DNA of 64,000 nucleotides from Cerasibacillus sp036516575 (GTDB lineage: Bacteria > Bacillota > Bacilli > Bacillales > Amphibacillaceae), in the NCBI RefSeq assembly GCF_036516575.1, contig NZ_DATBTY010000024.1, forward strand, positions 60,997 to 124,996, in the 5' to 3' direction. The translations under genes were made by a program, and so were the position numbers. Positions within the stretch are counted from its first letter, which is position 1, and each line of letters opens with the position of its first letter. Positions 15,927-25,206 of this stretch are shown here, piece by piece. The notes under the pieces are model-generated. The model made no database searches. It was given only the letters and a program-made list of their open reading frames with translations, and was not told the DNA's origin.

Positions 15927-16952
15927 TTGGGTAAATCTTCTATATCTAAGTGGTTTAAAAAATTTGCCGCAAATGAATGTAAAGGGTCAAGCCCGTTGTA
16001 TGATTTTTTGTCTAGAAAAATAGCAAAAGATGATGACATCCTTGAATTATGTATGCATGCGAGAAAAGGGCAACCAATCCCTAATTTACTATTCGGTGCT
16101 GTCCATTATTTATTGCTAAAAGGGAGTAACCATTCATTAAAGGAATATTATGTGAGTATTGTACAGGAGCCTAAAGCAAAAGAAGAATCTTTTCTTCCTT
16201 TCAAGGACTTTTGTCGAACTTATCGAGATGAAATGATTTCGATTTTATCCACTAAACTGGTTCAGACGAATGAGGTGAGGCGTTCTGGTTATCTGTATCC
16301 AAGTTTTTGTTACATCTATAACATTGTAAAAAGGCCATTATCCTTAATAGAAATTGGGACGAGTGCAGGTCTTCAACTTCTATGGGATCAGTACAGTTAT
16401 TCATATGGGAATCCTCAAGTGTATGGGAATCAATCGTCAGATGTACATATTACATCAACGATTAAAGGGGAAAATATGCCGCATTTATTAGAAGAAAGTC
16501 CACCGGTTAAAACGAAAGTTGGGCTCGATCTGCATGTGAGTCGCTTGGATCATCCGGAAGATTATTTATGGCTAAAAGCGCTTATTTGGCCGGAGCACCA
16601 GGAAAGACGTCAATTATTTGAACAGGCAGCAAAGACATTTATAGAAAATCCCGTCAAACTGATAGAGGGTGATGGTATAGCATTGTTAGAAGCGATTGCT
16701 ATGGAAATGCCGAAAGACACTGCGATATGTATATTTCATACCCATGTCGCTAATCAGATTCCAAATGATCAGAAACTAAAACTGATCGAAAAAATTAAAC
16801 ATATTGGGAAAAGAAGAGACATATTTCATCTGTATAATAATATGTGGGATACGAAGCTTCATCTCGATTATATACTTAAAGGAATGGAGTATCATAAAAC
16901 AATTGGAGAAACGGACGGCCATGGTAGTTGGTTTAGTTGGGAGTTAGATTAG
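15927..16952 (+). CDS. DUF2332 family protein
   Basis: A 341-residue cytoplasmic protein matching DUF2332: WFKKFAANECKGSSPLYDFLS at the start, LFGAVHYLLLKG near 60, LIEIGTSAGLQLLWDQYSY near 140-160 and CIFHTHVANQIP near 270. The EIGTSAGLQL stretch looks like a glycine-rich nucleotide-binding (SAM-methyltransferase-like) motif I, although the family has no established activity. The TTG at 15927 follows AAGGGGTG by seven bases and is a better start than the GTG that lies inside that ribosome site. It begins 18 bases after azlD and so belongs to the SAM-riboswitch operon, which makes a link to SAM or methyl metabolism attractive but unproven. Confidence 0.8.
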   Translation: MGKSSISKWFKKFAANECKGSSPLYDFLSRKIAKDDDILELCMHARKGQPIPNLLFGAVHYLLLKGSNHSLKEYYVSIVQEPKAKEESFLPFKDFCRTYRDEMISILSTKLVQTNEVRRSGYLYPSFCYIYNIVKRPLSLIEIGTSAGLQLLWDQYSYSYGNPQVYGNQSSDVHITSTIKGENMPHLLEESPPVKTKVGLDLHVSRLDHPEDYLWLKALIWPEHQERRQLFEQAAKTFIENPVKLIEGDGIALLEAIAMEMPKDTAICIFHTHVANQIPNDQKLKLIEKIKHIGKRRDIFHLYNNMWDTKLHLDYILKGMEYHKTIGETDGHGSWFSWELD

Positions 16953-16988
16953 AACTTTGATAGTTATATAATTACGGAATAAAAATGA

Positions 16989-17034
16989 AGCATCAACATC
17001 CAATCGGAAAAATTGGGATGTTGATGCTCTTTTC
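16989..17034. terminator. Bidirectional terminator between DUF2332 and BCCT genes
   Basis: A 12-13 bp stem (GCATCAACATCC with GGATGTTGATGC) is flanked by an A-rich run on the left and CTTTTCTT on the right, serving both convergent genes. Confidence 0.8.
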
Positions 17035-18552
17035 TTATGTTTTTACCTTTTTCGGTTGATGACTATATCTTACCTTTTCAATTTTTCGTTTTTCCTTAGC
17101 GAGTGATTTAGATAAGGAAACCATCATTAAAATCATGATGACTGAAAAAGGTAGGGCGGCAATAATTAAGGCGTTTTGCAAGGCTTGTAGTCCACCACTG
17201 TACAATAAAATCGCTGCCATAGAGGCAAGAATGATACCCCAAGTGATTTTGACATAGTTTGGTGGTGTTAGTGAACCATAAGTTGTTTGCATACCTAAAA
17301 CAAATGTTGCTGAATCGGCAGACGTTATAAAGAATGTCCCGATTAATAGTACCGCAACAATTGATAGGATGGTGGAGAACGGTAAGTGCTCAAAAACAGC
17401 AAATAACACTTCTTCAGTGGCAAATTGGGTTAAGTCCGTTAGACCCGTTTGCTGTACTGAGATGGCTGTACTTCCGAAAGCTGTAAACCAAATAAAACTT
17501 ACAATGGTAGGCAATAATAAAACACCGACTAAAAATTCGCGTATCGTTCGCCCTTTTGAGACGCGAGCAATAAAGACACCGACAAATGGTGTCCATGAAA
17601 TCCACCAAGCCCAATAAAAGATGGTCCATCCATTAATCCATTCGCGTTGATCCGCCTGTAATGGTGCAATTCGAAAACTCATTTGAATAATATTTTGTAT
17701 GTAAGCACCTAATGTATCTGTAAAGAAATTTAGTATAAACAACGTTGGTCCTATTAAGAACACTAACAATAGTAGAATAAAGGCTAGAATCATATTAATA
17801 TTACTTAAATACTTAATTCCTTTCCCTAAACCAGACCAGGCAGATAGGATAAATAAACAAGTCACGATTGCGATAATAACGAGTTGCATCGTAAAGTTAT
17901 TCGGAATACCAGCTAAGAATGATAGGCCACCATTTATTTGTGCCGCACCAAATCCTAGTGTTGTTGCCACTCCAATAACAGTCGTTGTCACAGCAATAAT
18001 ATCAATAACGTTTGCGACTTTATTATTCTTCCCTAGTATTGGGCTCAATGTTGCACTAATGAGACCGGGTTGGTTTTTACGGAAATTAAAATAGGCGAGG
18101 GACAGTCCAACAAGTGCATAGATTGCCCAAGCATGTATACCCCAGTGGAAAAAGGAAAAGCGCATGGATTCTTTTAAGGCAGGATCTGTACCTGCTTCTG
18201 AAAGCGGAGGTTGACTAGCATAATGATAAAGGGGTTCAGCAGCTCCCCAGAAGACTAAACCAATTCCCATGCCAGCACTAAACAACATGGCAAACCAAGT
18301 CGTTCTTGAGTATTCAGGTTTTTGGCCTTCCTTTCCTAGGCGGACAGAACCTACGGGGCTAAAAATTAAGATGATACAAAATAAAACGATGACTGAAACA
18401 ATTATTAAATAATACCAACCGAAAGTTGAGGTTATAAATGCTTGTACATTTTCAGTTATATTCTCAAAGTGATTCGGTGCCACAACTCCAAGGATTACTG
18501 CAACGAGTAGAATACTTGCAGATATCCAAAAAACATTTGAAATTTTCTTCAT
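17035..18552 (-). CDS. BCCT family betaine/choline/carnitine transporter
   Basis: A 505-residue protein with 12 TM segments. Diagnostic motifs are SAGMGIGLVFWGAAEPLYHY near residues 90-110, where GMGIG is the form found in sodium-coupled betaine carriers, FFHWGIHAWAIYALVGLSLAYF near 135-155, and the aromatic substrate box WAWWISWTPFVGVFIARVSKGRTIREF near 310-335. The family (OpuD, BetP) imports glycine betaine or related compounds for osmoprotection. The C-terminal tail is short and basic, without the long BetP osmosensor. The ATG at 18552 follows AAGGAGA. It has its own promoter (18639-18667) and stands alone. Glycine betaine is the most probable substrate; choline or carnitine are possible. 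Confidence 0.9.
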   Translation of the reverse strand: MKKISNVFWISASILLVAVILGVVAPNHFENITENVQAFITSTFGWYYLIIVSVIVLFCIILIFSPVGSVRLGKEGQKPEYSRTTWFAMLFSAGMGIGLVFWGAAEPLYHYASQPPLSEAGTDPALKESMRFSFFHWGIHAWAIYALVGLSLAYFNFRKNQPGLISATLSPILGKNNKVANVIDIIAVTTTVIGVATTLGFGAAQINGGLSFLAGIPNNFTMQLVIIAIVTCLFILSAWSGLGKGIKYLSNINMILAFILLLLVFLIGPTLFILNFFTDTLGAYIQNIIQMSFRIAPLQADQREWINGWTIFYWAWWISWTPFVGVFIARVSKGRTIREFLVGVLLLPTIVSFIWFTAFGSTAISVQQTGLTDLTQFATEEVLFAVFEHLPFSTILSIVAVLLIGTFFITSADSATFVLGMQTTYGSLTPPNYVKITWGIILASMAAILLYSGGLQALQNALIIAALPFSVIMILMMVSLSKSLAKEKRKIEKVRYSHQPKKVKT

Positions 18553-18638
18553 CAAATTCTCCTTTATTTCGTTAAGGGAGACATGAAAAGGCTATTTTCC
18601 ATTCGCTTTTTAAAATGCCTTTTTCCCTTACCTTTTAC

Positions 18639-18667
18639 ATACTAACAATGATGGTAATTTAGTTCAA
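18639..18667 (-). promoter_or_regulatory. Sigma-A promoter of the BCCT gene
   Basis: Minus-strand TTGAAC and TAGTAT with 17-bp spacing, about 90 bases upstream of the start codon. Confidence 0.6.
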
Positions 18668-19057
18668 TTGATAGAACTAAGAAATTGATGAGAAATTAAA
18701 CACTTAATTTTCCCTCGAATGATATATTTCCAACCTTTTAAAAAATACTATTGTAAACGCTTTCAATATCTGGTATTTTAATAGTGAGTTCATAACGAAG
18801 TGGCTTTTAATATTATTTTAATAGCGAATTAAAGAGACCTAACAATCTCCACATAGTAAATTTTCGAATTAGCTTGAAATTAGTTATTCTATATTATATA
18901 ATCTAAACAATCAGTTTTTTGAATAATAATAATCAAACATACTTATCAAATTACTGTTTATTAAGAAGAAAAAATCATTTATAGTGGCTAAGGAAAAGAA
19001 ATTGGAGAATGGGTAACAAAATGAACTTAAGACAACAGAGGAGATGGGGGGATTATA
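18668..19057. other. AT-rich intergenic region between divergent BCCT and opp genes
   Basis: About 390 bases without a gene. I see no convincing promoter for the opp operon; several AT-rich blocks could contain one. Confidence 0.5.
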
Positions 19058-20074
19058 TTGGCAGAGAGATTAATTGACATTAATAATTTAAAAACATCGT
19101 TTCGCATCGGTGACGATTACTATGCCGCTGTTGACGGTGTTTCGCTATCCTTAAATAAGAACGAAGTGTTAGCCATTGTGGGAGAGTCAGGCTGTGGAAA
19201 AAGCGCTCTCGCTTTTTCGATTATGGGGCTGCATAATCGTGCAAAAATTGAAGGTGAGATTTTATACCGTGATCATAATCTAGTTGATGTTAGTGAGAGC
19301 ACATGGAGTAAGCTTCGTGGAAAAAACTTAGGTATGATTTTCCAAGATCCATTAACGGCACTGAATCCATTGATGACAGTGGGTGCCCAAATTAGTGAAG
19401 CTTTATTTTTACATAATCGTAAATTATCGAGTGAAGAAAGAAAAGCGAAAGTTATTGAGTTAATCGAGAAGGTAGGTATACCGCGTCCAGAACATGTTTA
19501 TACGCAATATCCGCATGAATTATCTGGTGGAATGCGCCAGCGTGTCGTCATTGCAATTGCAATTGCGAATGACCCAGAGGTTTTAATTGCTGATGAGCCG
19601 ACAACTGCGCTCGATGCAACGATTCAATCACAAATTTTAGATTTAATTAGGGAATTAAAAGAAACGATGAGTGCCGGTATTGTTTTAATTACACATGATT
19701 TAGGTGTTGTAGCCGAAATGGCTGACCGGGTGGCAGTGATGTACGCAGGCCAAATTGTCGAAATAGTTGACGTAAACCGACTATTTGAGAGTCCACTCCA
19801 TCCTTATACGAGGTCTTTACTGAATTCGATACCGAATGCAGAAAAAGGTCAGGAAAAGCTCCATGTCATTCAAGGTATTGTCCCAGCATTACAGAATTTG
19901 CCACGAGAAGGCTGCCGCTTTAAAGAGCGGATTCCGTGGATTGATGAATCTGCACACGAAGAAAACCCTGAGTTGCATGAAGTGACACCTGGACACTTCG
20001 TTCGTTGTACATGTTATAAACAGTTTCATTTTCCAAATGAAGTGAAGGAGGACCAGGTACATGCCAATTCTTAA
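19058..20074 (+). CDS. oppD: Oligopeptide ABC transporter ATP-binding protein OppD
   Basis: A 338-residue cytoplasmic ATPase. Walker A is GESGCGKSA (near residues 43-51), the signature LSGGMRQRV (near 157), Walker B VLIADEPTTALD and the H-loop ITHDLGVVAE. The C-terminal oligopeptide/dipeptide extension (PLHPYTRSLLNSIP) includes the cysteine-bearing CRFKERIP and FVRCTCYKQFH segment seen in OppD/DppD subunits. Translation starts at a TTG after a GATGGGGGG ribosome site. It is the first gene of a five-gene transporter operon (D-F-B-C-A) and overlaps oppF by 14 bases. It hydrolyses ATP to drive peptide import; whether di-, oligo- or other peptides are preferred cannot be told. Confidence 0.9.
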   Translation: MAERLIDINNLKTSFRIGDDYYAAVDGVSLSLNKNEVLAIVGESGCGKSALAFSIMGLHNRAKIEGEILYRDHNLVDVSESTWSKLRGKNLGMIFQDPLTALNPLMTVGAQISEALFLHNRKLSSEERKAKVIELIEKVGIPRPEHVYTQYPHELSGGMRQRVVIAIAIANDPEVLIADEPTTALDATIQSQILDLIRELKETMSAGIVLITHDLGVVAEMADRVAVMYAGQIVEIVDVNRLFESPLHPYTRSLLNSIPNAEKGQEKLHVIQGIVPALQNLPREGCRFKERIPWIDESAHEENPELHEVTPGHFVRCTCYKQFHFPNEVKEDQVHANS

Positions 20075-20993
20075 AGTAGAAGACTTAAAGGTGCATTTTC
20101 CAATCAAAGGTGGTATTTTTGGCCGTACGGTTGATCATGTGAAAGCGGTTGACGGTGTTTCTTTGGAAATTGAAAAGGGAACGACTTATGGACTCGTTGG
20201 TGAATCGGGTTCTGGAAAGACAACAACAGGGCGAGCGATTATTGGCTTAAATAAAATTACGTCTGGAAAAGTTTCCTTTGAAGGAAAAGATGTAACGAAT
20301 CTAAGGAGAAGTCGAGCGAGTTTTCACCGCGATGTCCAGATGATATTCCAGGATCCTTACTCATCACTGAATCCGAAAAAGCGGGTGCTCGATATTGTTG
20401 CTGAACCGTTACGAAACTTTGAAAAAATGTCGCGTTCAGAGGAAAAGAAACGGGTTGAAGAATTATTAGAGTTAGTCGGATTAAGTCCGGAGAGTATTGT
20501 TAAATATCCGCATCAGTTCTCGGGAGGACAACGTCAAAGAATTGGGATTGCCCGTGCGATTGCGTTGAAGCCGAAACTTATTATTGCTGATGAACCAGTT
20601 TCAGCACTTGATGTTTCTGTACAAGCACAAGTTCTAAACTTTATGCAAGAAATTCAGAAAGAACTTGACTTAACATTTCTCTTTATTAGTCATGATTTAG
20701 GTGTCATTAGGCATATGTGTAATCAAATTGGAATAATGTATAGGGGGCGCTTTGTAGAAGAAGGCCTAACAGAGGACATTTTTAATAACCCTCAACATAT
20801 ATATACGAAACGTCTTGTAGCAGCTATACCTAATATCGATCCAGGTAAACGGGAAGACTCATTACAATTCCGCCAAGAAGTTGATAACGAATACAAAGAA
20901 TCTTACGACAATTACTTTGATGAAGAGGGGCTAGCTTATAAATTGCAACCAGTAACCGACACGCATTTTGTAGCTTTGCCTGAGAAAGGTTGA
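20061..20993 (+). CDS. oppF: Oligopeptide ABC transporter ATP-binding protein OppF
   Basis: A 310-residue ATPase, partner of OppD. Walker A is GESGSGKTT, the Q-loop MIFQDPYSSLNPKKRV, the signature FSGGQRQRI, Walker B LIIADEPVSALD and the H-loop ISHDLGVIRHM. The N-terminus (LKVHFPIKGGIFGRTVDHVKAVDGVSL) is characteristic of the F subunit. The ATG lies inside the end of oppD and is preceded by GAAGGAGG, so the two are co-translated. The tail after residue 270 is acidic and divergent, lacking the cysteines of OppD. It forms the heterodimeric motor with OppD on the cytoplasmic face of OppB/OppC. Confidence 0.9.
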   Translation: MPILKVEDLKVHFPIKGGIFGRTVDHVKAVDGVSLEIEKGTTYGLVGESGSGKTTTGRAIIGLNKITSGKVSFEGKDVTNLRRSRASFHRDVQMIFQDPYSSLNPKKRVLDIVAEPLRNFEKMSRSEEKKRVEELLELVGLSPESIVKYPHQFSGGQRQRIGIARAIALKPKLIIADEPVSALDVSVQAQVLNFMQEIQKELDLTFLFISHDLGVIRHMCNQIGIMYRGRFVEEGLTEDIFNNPQHIYTKRLVAAIPNIDPGKREDSLQFRQEVDNEYKESYDNYFDEEGLAYKLQPVTDTHFVALPEKG

Positions 20994-20998
20994 GTGGT

Positions 20999-21961
20999 AT
21001 GTGGAAATTTACAATACGACGTATATTAATCATGATTCCTCAAATTATTTTATTAAGTGTCTTAATTTTCATCCTAGCAAAAATGATGCCGGGTGATGCC
21101 CTAAGTGGAATGGTAGATCCGAATACATCTCATGAAACATTAGAGAAAATAAGGGAAGATCTTGGATGGAATGACCCTTGGCCAGTCCAATATGCTAATT
21201 GGGCCAAAGATTTAATTCAAGGTGATTTAGGACAGTCCTTTTTCTACAAGATGCCTGTAACTGAATTAATTGGGCAGCGACTTATTAATACGTTCTGGCT
21301 ATCATTAGTGACGTTAATTTTAATCTATTTAATATCGATTCCACTTGGTATTATTAGTGGACGCTACAATAATACATGGGCAGATCAGCTCATTACCGGA
21401 TATACTTATATTGGTTTTGCGACACCATTATTTATTTTTGGACTTGTTATGCTGTGGATTTTCGGTTATTATTTCGGTTGGTTTCCAACAGGTGGAAGTG
21501 TCGAACCCGGAATGGAGCCAGGAACGTTCTCATATGTTCTTAGCAAATTGAAGCACTTACTATTACCGGCTTTTTCATTAGCATTAATCGGTACGGTCGG
21601 TACGGTTCAATATTTGCGCAATGAAATCATTGATACGAAACAACGGGATTTTATTATAACAGCAAGAGCGAAGGGTGCACCTGAATCAAGAGTGTACAAT
21701 CGTCATATTTTACGAAACTCATTATTACCGATTGCCGCATTTTTTGGTTATGAAATTACAGGATTAATCGGTGGAACCATTTTTATCGAGATGATTTATA
21801 GTTATCCTGGAATGGGTCAATTATTTATGGAATCCATTGTGTCACGAGATTATAGTGTCTCAACAGCACTTGTCTTATTGTATGGTATTGCCGCTATTTT
21901 AGGAGCGTTAATTTCGGATATTGTGTTAAGTATTGTTGACCCGCGTATACGGATTAAATAA
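20999..21961 (+). CDS. oppB: Oligopeptide ABC transporter permease OppB
   Basis: A 320-residue membrane protein with six TM helices. It shows the OppB/DppB N-terminal motif (FTIRRILIMIPQIILLSVLIFILAKMMPGD split over the first helix) and the EAA loop YLRNEIIDTKQRDFIITARAKGAPESRVYNRHILRNSLLPI near residues 205-245, which docks on the ATPases. I take the ATG at 20999, nine bases after GAGAAAGG; a TTG overlapping the oppF stop would add three residues. It forms the translocation channel with OppC. The family is secure; the peptide range is unknown. Confidence 0.9.
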   Translation: MWKFTIRRILIMIPQIILLSVLIFILAKMMPGDALSGMVDPNTSHETLEKIREDLGWNDPWPVQYANWAKDLIQGDLGQSFFYKMPVTELIGQRLINTFWLSLVTLILIYLISIPLGIISGRYNNTWADQLITGYTYIGFATPLFIFGLVMLWIFGYYFGWFPTGGSVEPGMEPGTFSYVLSKLKHLLLPAFSLALIGTVGTVQYLRNEIIDTKQRDFIITARAKGAPESRVYNRHILRNSLLPIAAFFGYEITGLIGGTIFIEMIYSYPGMGQLFMESIVSRDYSVSTALVLLYGIAAILGALISDIVLSIVDPRIRIK

Positions 21962-22010
21962 TCGTGTGAATAGGGAAGTAGTAAAATGAAAGGCACTCGA
22001 GGTGGATAAT

Positions 22011-22919
22011 ATGGATAAAGAAGCAGTGATTACATCTGAACAACTACAAGAAACGAATGTCAATCCTTCGGGGTTGAGGATTTTTTGGCGAGAAATTGTT
22101 CGAGATAAATTGGCGTTATTCTCTTTGATTTTCATAGTTGTTATTACAGCATTTGTGTTTATTACATCTGAAGTTTTAGACTATGAAGAGATTGTTAGGG
22201 TTGATTTATTTAATACACATGCACCGCCTTCATCCGACAACTGGCTTGGTACCGATTATGGTGGTCGGGATGTGTTTGGCCAATTAATTATCGGAACGCG
22301 TAATTCATTATCAATCGGTATATTAGTAACAGTCATGTCAGGAATAATTGGTATTGTTTTTGGATTGACTTCTGGTTATTTCGGTGGGACAGTCGATAAC
22401 GTGTTTATGAGAATACTCGATTTCTTTATGATTTTACCTTTCTTAATGATTGTTATTACTTTTGTAGCAATCGTACCAAAGTACAGCATTATTTCATTTT
22501 CATTAATTATGACCGCTTTCTTATGGATGGGAATAGCTAGATTAGTACGTTCGAAAGCATTACAAGAACGAGAACTAGATTATGTTAATGCAGCGAAAAC
22601 ATTAGGAACGTCGAATTTTAAAATTATGTTTACACATGTATTTCCGAATTTGAGTTCGATTATTATCGTTAATATGACACTTAATTTGGCTGGAAATATT
22701 GGTATTGAATCTGGTCTATCGTTTTTAGGGTTTGGTTTCCCGGAGAGTACACCAAGTTTAGGAACACTTTTAAGCTATGCAACAAACCCAGCAACATTAG
22801 AGTATAGATGGTGGATTTGGTTACCAGCTGCGATCTTGATTTTATTACTGATGCTTAGTGTTCGTAATGTGGGAGAAGCCCTTAAGCGAGCGACTGATGC
22901 AAGACAAAGAAGAGGATAA
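22011..22919 (+). CDS. oppC: Oligopeptide ABC transporter permease OppC
   Basis: A 302-residue permease: soluble N-terminus with the conserved FWREIVRDKLALFSLIFI (oppC_N) segment at about 27-45, the DNWLGTDYGGRDVFGQLIIGTRNSL motif near 80-105, and the EAA loop SKALQERELDYVNAAKTLGTSNFKIMFTHVFPNL near 180-215. The ATG at 22011 follows CGAGGTGG; the GTG three codons earlier is within that site. It partners OppB. About 300 bases with a hairpin separate it from oppA, which may let oppA be expressed at a different level. Confidence 0.9.
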   Translation: MDKEAVITSEQLQETNVNPSGLRIFWREIVRDKLALFSLIFIVVITAFVFITSEVLDYEEIVRVDLFNTHAPPSSDNWLGTDYGGRDVFGQLIIGTRNSLSIGILVTVMSGIIGIVFGLTSGYFGGTVDNVFMRILDFFMILPFLMIVITFVAIVPKYSIISFSLIMTAFLWMGIARLVRSKALQERELDYVNAAKTLGTSNFKIMFTHVFPNLSSIIIVNMTLNLAGNIGIESGLSFLGFGFPESTPSLGTLLSYATNPATLEYRWWIWLPAAILILLLMLSVRNVGEALKRATDARQRRG

Positions 22920-23006
22920 TTTGTAAATTTTAAAAGATTTAGTAACAAAAGACTTGATTTTTTCTAAAAATTAGGTATCTTAGTATAAAAGCAAGATAAT
23001 TAAGAT

Positions 23007-23033
23007 GTACAGGGAGCCATTTATTCCCTGCAC
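23007..23033 (+). promoter_or_regulatory. Stem-loop in the oppC-oppA intergenic region
   Basis: GTACAGGGA pairs with TCCCTGCAC (one mismatch) around a 9-base loop. There is no T-run, so it may be an RNA-stability or processing element, not a full terminator. A TATACT box at 23086-23091 could give oppA its own promoter, but its -35 is poor. Confidence 0.4.
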
Positions 23034-23223
23034 AAAAAATTGTCAGAATCAAACAAAAAGGGAAAACAATAGATAAATTATAGGTTATACTATAACTTGT
23101 TTTTTCTAAAAAATCACATTCAACTCGGTATTAACATTAGTATTATTAGAATATTAATGTTTAATATACAATCCAAATCATATTGGATTAAAAGCTTAAA
23201 ATACAAAGGGAGGTTATTTAAGC

Positions 23224-25095
23224 ATGAAAAAGTCAAATCTTTTTCGATTAATACTAGCAGCCATGCTCGTATTAATGCTATCGTTAGTTGCTTGTAATAA
23301 GAGCGACGAGACCACAACGAAAGATAAAGGCGGTGATACAACAGAGCAGAAAAAAGGTGGCGATGATAAAGAAGGCGATGATAAGGAATCTGATTTACCG
23401 AAGCATGAAGAAGTTTTAAGTCAGTTTAGCCAAACGGCTACGAACACAGGTGAGCCACTTGAAGATGGAGAATTAACGTTTGGACTGGTATCAGCGGATC
23501 CTTTCAAAGGAACATTAAACTGGAACTTCTACTCAGGTGCACCAGATGCTGAAGTTCTAAAATGGTTTGATGAAAGTTTACTTGGCTTTGATGGTGACTT
23601 CCTTTATGATCAAACAGGAGCTGCGACATTTGAGCATGATGAATCAGGTAAAGTATTTACGTTTAAGTTAAAAGAAGGTATCAAATGGCATGATGGTGAG
23701 CCATTAACTGTAGAAGATTGGGTTTATGCTCATGAAGTAATTGCACACCCAGATTATACAGGTGTACGCTTCGACGAAACATTAAGAAATGTTGAAGGAA
23801 TTGAGGAATATCATGAGGGTGAAGCGGATACGATTTCAGGTCTTGAAATTATTGATGACCATACATTAAAGATGACATTTAAGGAAGCGACGCCATCTTT
23901 ATTAGCTGGTGGAATTTGGACGTATGCTTTACCGAAGCATATTTTCAAAGATATTCCTGTAAAGGATATGGAATCTTCTGATGCCGTTCGTAAGAATCCA
24001 ATCGGAATTGGGCCTTATAAAGTTGAAAGCATTGTTCCAGGAGAGTCAGTTGTTTATTCTAGAAACGAAGACTATTGGCGCGGGAAACCAGCTTTAGCAA
24101 AAGTAACATTAAAAGTGGTGGCACCTTCAACGGTAGCTAAAGCACTTGAAACCGGTGAAGTTGATATGGTGGATGGCTTTAGTGCGGACCAGTATCCAGA
24201 TAATAAAGATATGGAAAACGTTGAGTGGTTAGCAAGTATTGCTAACTCTTATAACTATATCGGATTTAAATTAGGAGAATGGGACTTCGACAATAAACAA
24301 GTTAAGACAGATTCAAAGAAGAAAATGTCTGACCCAGCATTACGCCAAGCAATGGCACATGCAATCGATGGGGATGCAATTGGTGAGAAATTCTACAATA
24401 ACATTTATTGGGGAGCAAACTCACTCATCGACCCAGGTCACAGACTATACTATGACCACACATGGGAAGGCTTTGATTATGATTTAGATAAAGCGAATAA
24501 AATTCTAGATGATGCTGGCTATACTGAAAGAGATGCCGACGGATTCCGTAAGACGCCAGACGGTGAAGAATTAGTCATTAACTTCGCTGGCATGGATCGA
24601 GGAGACGATATCTCTGAACCATTGGCACAGTACTATTTACAACAGTGGAAGGAAATCGGTCTAAATGTCCAGTTAATCGATGGCCGTTTACTCACTTTCG
24701 AAGATTTCTATGACCGCGTTGGAAACGGTACTGACCAAGACGATCCGAACATTGATGTTTATGCAGGTGGTTGGGGAACGGGTTCAAACGTTGACCCATC
24801 CGGATTATACGGACGAAATGCAAAGTTTAACTTCTCACGTTATGCAAGTGAAGAAAACGATCGTTTACTAGCAGAAGGATTAGCAGAAGAATCATTTGAT
24901 CTTGACCACCGTAGAGATGTTTACAAACAGTGGCATGAATTAATGATTAAAGATGTACCAGCATTTGCTATTCTTTACCGTTTAGATTTAACACCAGTTA
25001 ATAAACGTGTAACAAATTATTCTGTTGACCCAGACTCTGAACTATTCCTTTATCAAATCGGAGTTACAGAAGAAGAACCGGTTAAAGCGAAGTAA
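23224..25095 (+). CDS. oppA: Oligopeptide ABC transporter substrate-binding lipoprotein OppA
   Basis: A 623-residue lipoprotein. The signal peptide ends in the lipobox LVAC with the lipidated cysteine at residue 24, followed by a charged, Lys/Asp/Gly-rich linker to about residue 55 that tethers the binding domain to the membrane. The SBP family 5 fold follows: FTFKLKEGIKWHDGEPLTVEDWVYAHEVI near 145-175, NPIGIGPYKV near 260, PALRQAMAHAIDGDAI near 370 and NRDLTP-like sequence near the end. It captures peptides outside the cell and delivers them to OppBC. GGGAGG provides the ribosome site, and a strong terminator follows. The acidic composition fits a halotolerant or alkaliphilic host, though that is an inference. 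Confidence 0.92.
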   Translation: MKKSNLFRLILAAMLVLMLSLVACNKSDETTTKDKGGDTTEQKKGGDDKEGDDKESDLPKHEEVLSQFSQTATNTGEPLEDGELTFGLVSADPFKGTLNWNFYSGAPDAEVLKWFDESLLGFDGDFLYDQTGAATFEHDESGKVFTFKLKEGIKWHDGEPLTVEDWVYAHEVIAHPDYTGVRFDETLRNVEGIEEYHEGEADTISGLEIIDDHTLKMTFKEATPSLLAGGIWTYALPKHIFKDIPVKDMESSDAVRKNPIGIGPYKVESIVPGESVVYSRNEDYWRGKPALAKVTLKVVAPSTVAKALETGEVDMVDGFSADQYPDNKDMENVEWLASIANSYNYIGFKLGEWDFDNKQVKTDSKKKMSDPALRQAMAHAIDGDAIGEKFYNNIYWGANSLIDPGHRLYYDHTWEGFDYDLDKANKILDDAGYTERDADGFRKTPDGEELVINFAGMDRGDDISEPLAQYYLQQWKEIGLNVQLIDGRLLTFEDFYDRVGNGTDQDDPNIDVYAGGWGTGSNVDPSGLYGRNAKFNFSRYASEENDRLLAEGLAEESFDLDHRRDVYKQWHELMIKDVPAFAILYRLDLTPVNKRVTNYSVDPDSELFLYQIGVTEEEPVKAK

Positions 25096-25103
25096 AAAGC
25101 TTC

Positions 25104-25141
25104 AAAAAAGCTAGCACATTTTAACATGTGCTAGCTTTTTT
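25104..25141 (+). terminator. Terminator of the opp operon
   Basis: AAAAAAGCTAGCACA pairs with TGTGCTAGCTTTTTT; the T-run ends three bases before the -35 box of csoR. Confidence 0.9.
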
Positions 25142-25143
25142 AT

Positions 25144-25173
25144 TTGACTAAATATACAATAGGGGGGTATAGT
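25144..25173 (+). promoter_or_regulatory. csoR promoter with embedded CsoR operator
   Basis: TTGACT (25144-25149) and TATAGT (25168-25173) are spaced 18 bp. Between them and overlapping the -10 lies ATACAATAGGGGGGTATAG (25154-25172), a G-tract flanked by ATAC/GTAT half-sites as in known CsoR operators. Copper-free CsoR bound here would block RNA polymerase. Confidence 0.78.
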
Positions 25174-25206
25174 ATAACTGAAATGACAATCCTAAGAGGT
25201 GATGAG

